Made by a program: the position numbers and the translations under genes
The notes under the pieces: model-generated
Told to the model about the DNA's origin: nothing
The model's input: the letters and a program-made list of their open reading frames with translations, nothing else
The model's database searches: none
DNA from: an uncultured Bacteroidales bacterium
GTDB taxonomy: Bacteria; Bacteroidota; Bacteroidia; Bacteroidales; F082
Assembly: GCA_900318265.1 (NCBI GenBank)
Contig: ONKA01000022.1
Span: forward strand, 1 to 62,355
DNA: 62,355 nucleotides
Direction of reading: 5' to 3'
Shown here: piece after piece, positions 60,022 through 62,355 of the stretch
Position numbering within the stretch: position 1 is the first letter of the stretch
Layout of the letters: every line of letters starts with the position of its first letter

Positions 60022-61695
60022 TTATTTAGCCACTTTTTCAAGCCATTTCAGCATACCAAGCATGATGGACATTGAAACGAGGCAGATCAAGGCGAAGACG
60101 CCCCATGTCATCCACTGGTGCGGGAAAGAATTCAGCATTCTAACGCCGAGGAAAATCAAGAGGTTACCGATGGCGGTAGCTGACAGCCACAGGCCTTGGC
60201 ACATACCCACCATGTGGCGAGGAGCGATCTTGGAGACGAACGACAGTCCCAATGGCGAGATGAACAACTCGGCCACAGTGAGGAAGAAATAAGTCACAAT
60301 CATTACCCACGGGCCCGTCTTCATGCCCTCTTTCTCCACTTCGGACAGGGCCTTGAACTCGTTGCCAGAAGGATAATTGTGTACCACAGCGATGATAATT
60401 AAGAAGATGTAGGCGCAAGCGGCAATGAACATACCAAGCGCAATCTTCTTAGGTGTGGACACTTCCTTACCCTTGCGAGCCAGAGAAGCAAAAATCCACA
60501 TGATGATAGGTGTCAACACAATCACGAAGAAAGGATTGATGAATTGCAGAATCTCGGGCGGAAGTCCTCCCTTGGCCTGGTCAGTGATGACAAAGTCACG
60601 GGCGAAAATGGAGAGTGACTGGGCGTTTTGGTGGAAAGAGAGCCAGAAGAACACGGCGATACCGAGAACGGCATACAGAGCCATCATACGCTGCTTGATT
60701 TCCTTGGCATCAGCCTGGCGCTCAGCCTCAGTATATTCCTGCACGCTGGCTTTTTCCTTCTTCACCGGGTTCGGCAACTTGTTACGGACAGCAACAAAGA
60801 TAGCCAAAGAGATGAGCATGGCGACCACAGAAACGATGAAGGAATAGTGAACGCCAGTGTTGTACACATGCAAGTAGTTCTGGCAGAAATCTGCGAGGTT
60901 TTCGGTTGCGCCAGAGAAAGTTTGCGACAGCGCGTTGAGGTTGTCCATATCATTGCCTTCCATGTTGCCCATGATGAACTTGTGGCACAAACGCGGGAGG
61001 TCGGCATTGTAGACCAAGTCCTTAGTCTTCAGCCACCAGTCGCGGATGAGAGGTGCCACAAACGGGGCAATCACACCACCGATGTTGATGAACACATAGA
61101 AAATCTGGAAACCGCTATCGCGCTTCTCCTTGGCTGCGGCAAGAGCCTCGGGACCTTCCTTGGCAGCCTCGGCCTCAAAGTCGTCATACAACTGACCCAC
61201 GATAGCCTGCAGGTTGCCCTTGAAGAGACCATTACCACAAGCAATAAGCAACAAGGCCACCATGGCAAGGATAAACGGCCACGACATGGTGTTGCCTCCA
61301 TCACTGAATACTGGGATGGACAATAAGCCATAACCAAGGGCCATCACAATGATACCCGAAATAATGGTTTTCTTGTAGTTTTGCGTGCGGTCGGCGATGA
61401 TACCACCAGGAAGCGCAAGCACATAAATCAAGAAATAGAACACACCAAAAATGAGGCCCGACGTTCCGTCGGACAGACCGAACTTGGAGCAGATGAACAG
61501 CACCAAAACGGCGTTCATGATGTAGTAGCCGAAGCGCTCACCCATGTTACTCAAGGCGGCTGCAACCAAGCCTTTAGGATGTTCTTTCCTGGCCTTACTA
61601 AGATAGAAGATCAAGAAAGGGATGACAACAATCAGGACAATGAAGAATACCACCAAAGTCCTGTGTTCTTGCCAGAGAGTTGATAATGTACCCAT
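60022..61695 (-). CDS. POT-family (proton-dependent) peptide transporter 2
   Basis: 557 residues. An extra N-terminal membrane segment (residues about 12-31, VVFFIVLIVVIPFLIFYL) precedes the POT core. The motif reads NMGERFGYY, again with Asn in place of the first Glu. Also present are GGIIADRTQNYKK and GNGLFKGNLQAIVGQLYDD. It is clearly paralogous to transporter 1, which suggests an old duplication. It has its own promoter upstream, in the gap shared with valS. Confidence 0.87.
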   Translation of the reverse strand: MGTLSTLWQEHRTLVVFFIVLIVVIPFLIFYLSKARKEHPKGLVAAALSNMGERFGYYIMNAVLVLFICSKFGLSDGTSGLIFGVFYFLIYVLALPGGIIADRTQNYKKTIISGIIVMALGYGLLSIPVFSDGGNTMSWPFILAMVALLLIACGNGLFKGNLQAIVGQLYDDFEAEAAKEGPEALAAAKEKRDSGFQIFYVFINIGGVIAPFVAPLIRDWWLKTKDLVYNADLPRLCHKFIMGNMEGNDMDNLNALSQTFSGATENLADFCQNYLHVYNTGVHYSFIVSVVAMLISLAIFVAVRNKLPNPVKKEKASVQEYTEAERQADAKEIKQRMMALYAVLGIAVFFWLSFHQNAQSLSIFARDFVITDQAKGGLPPEILQFINPFFVIVLTPIIMWIFASLARKGKEVSTPKKIALGMFIAACAYIFLIIIAVVHNYPSGNEFKALSEVEKEGMKTGPWVMIVTYFFLTVAELFISPLGLSFVSKIAPRHMVGMCQGLWLSATAIGNLLIFLGVRMLNSFPHQWMTWGVFALICLVSMSIMLGMLKWLEKVAK

Positions 61696-61755
61696 AATTG
61701 TGATTTTTAATGATTATTGATTTTTAAATAGATTTCTCGTTTTCCAATTAACGGA

Positions 61756-61763
61756 CAAAAATA
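61756..61763 (-). promoter_or_regulatory. TAnnTTTG promoter box for peptide transporter 2
   Basis: Reads TATTTTTG on the minus strand, about 60 bases before the ATG. Confidence 0.55.
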
Positions 61764-61825
61764 GGAAAATAATCAATGCCGTCGCAAAATTGGCGAAAAA
61801 AGTCCGAGCATAGCCGAAAAAACAC

Positions 61826-61833
61826 TACTTTTG
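61826..61833 (+). promoter_or_regulatory. TAnnTTTG promoter box for valS
   Basis: TACTTTTG about 19 bases before the ATG. Confidence 0.6.
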
Positions 61834-61851
61834 CACTTCATTTTTACGACT

Positions 61852-62355
61852 ATGGAAATCAGCAGCAAATACAGCCCTCAGGAAGTTGAAGGCAAATGGT
61901 ACGAACACTGGATGGACAAGAACTACTTCCACTCCACTCCCGACGAACGCGAACCCTATACCATTGTAATCCCGCCGCCGAATGTGACAGGTGTGCTTCA
62001 CATGGGCCACATGATGAACAACACGATTCAGGATATCCTGATTCGCCGCGCCCGCATGCAGGGCAAGAACGCCTGCTGGGTGCCCGGCACCGACCACGCC
62101 TCCATCGCCACCGAAGCCAAGGTGGTGAACAAGCTGGCGCAACAAGGCATCAAGAAGACCGACATCGGCCGCGAGGAGTTCCTCAAGCACGCTTGGGACT
62201 GGACCCACGAACATGGTGGCATCATCCTCAAGCAGTTGCGCCGCCTCGGTTGCTCTTGCGACTGGGAACGCACCTCGTTCACCATGGACGACATCCGCTC
62301 GAAGAGCGTCATCCGTGCCTTCGTCGACCTGTATAACAAAGGCCTGATTTACCGT
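61852..62355 (+). CDS. valS: valyl-tRNA synthetase, 3' truncated
   Basis: Charges tRNA(Val). Only the first 168 residues are in the window and the frame runs off the end. The start [20 protein letters not shown] and the class I signature [16 protein letters not shown] (HIGH motif as HMGH) are typical of ValRS, followed by [12 protein letters not shown]. Other class I synthetases (IleS, LeuS) lack PPPNVTG in this form. Confidence 0.95.
   Translation, partial: MEISSKYSPQEVEGKWYEHWMDKNYFHSTPDEREPYTIVIPPPNVTGVLHMGHMMNNTIQDILIRRARMQGKNACWVPGTDHASIATEAKVVNKLAQQGIKKTDIGREEFLKHAWDWTHEHGGIILKQLRRLGCSCDWERTSFTMDDIRSKSVIRAFVDLYNKGLIYR

Overview
The window looks like chromosomal DNA from a member of the Bacteroidota, most likely order Bacteroidales. 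The evidence is: repeated promoter boxes of the TAnnTTTG type (the Bacteroidetes -7 element) instead of E. coli-like -10 boxes; start codons mostly lacking Shine-Dalgarno sites; several secreted proteins with type IX secretion (T9SS) C-terminal sorting domains; a fused 2-oxoacid:ferredoxin oxidoreductase; and paired TPR and beta-barrel envelope genes. Genus and species cannot be named from the sequence alone. I see no rRNA, tRNA, CRISPR array, prophage or transposase gene.

Layout. 1-5340: the 3' end of a T9SS-secreted protein, lipoate-protein ligase, and the two tRNA methylthiotransferases miaB and mtaB. 5459-9732: rpsT, radC, wecB, the rpsF-rpsR-rplI operon and a TrmH-type RNA methyltransferase. 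9912-18261: a large internally duplicated T9SS protein, mazG, a PagL-like lipid A deacylase, a DUF2807 lipoprotein, a Tyr/Trp/His- and Ser/Arg-rich lipoprotein and a FadL-like barrel. 18314-24194: zinc-ribbon protein, Nif3-like protein, lpxK-pnp-lpxH and an M20 peptidase. 24253-31767: a mostly minus-strand block with an Ntn-hydrolase, dsbD, tilS, a T9SS thioredoxin-like protein, a flavin reductase and a small membrane protein. 31835-33423: a DUF4143 ATPase cassette bounded by identical hairpins and preceded by a 33-bp-period repeat array. 33485-36871: korB, korA and a divergent ferredoxin. 37063-44010: a lipoprotein, a GH2 enzyme, a YbjN-like small protein, a Ser/Thr kinase-AAA ATPase fusion and gyrB. 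44223-50453: beta-barrel plus TPR operon and an AspT-like transporter. 50497-50905: RNase P RNA. 50980-55875: prmC, an EamA transporter, a YigZ/IMPACT protein, dnaA and an RsmI-like methylase. 55877-58169: the queuosine precursor operon queF-queC-queD-queE. 58253-61695: two POT-family peptide transporters. 61852-end: the start of valS.

Working together. Most of the window is housekeeping: translation and RNA modification (rps/rpl genes, miaB, mtaB, tilS, que genes, prmC, rnpB, valS), envelope and lipid A (lpxK, lpxH, PagL-like enzyme, barrels, T9SS cargo), and anaerobic redox metabolism (korAB, ferredoxin, dsbD).

The most unusual layer is a dense set of small repeats on top of these ordinary genes. 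A short imperfect palindrome occurs five times. Two copies lie inside genes (wecB, tilS) in the same orientation and frame, each adding the peptide GGPSTGSGT, and one copy lies inside the RNase P RNA. A different 102-bp nested inverted repeat is embedded in frame in prmC. Seven-base tandem repeats fill intergenic gaps and run up to start codons (miaB, mtaB, flavin reductase, queC, queD, a peptide transporter). A 135-bp element with long terminal inverted repeats separates queD and queE. The most unusual protein is the kinase-AAA fusion, apparently translationally coupled to a small YbjN-like protein. Function and novelty of these elements are inference from sequence alone; no database search was possible.
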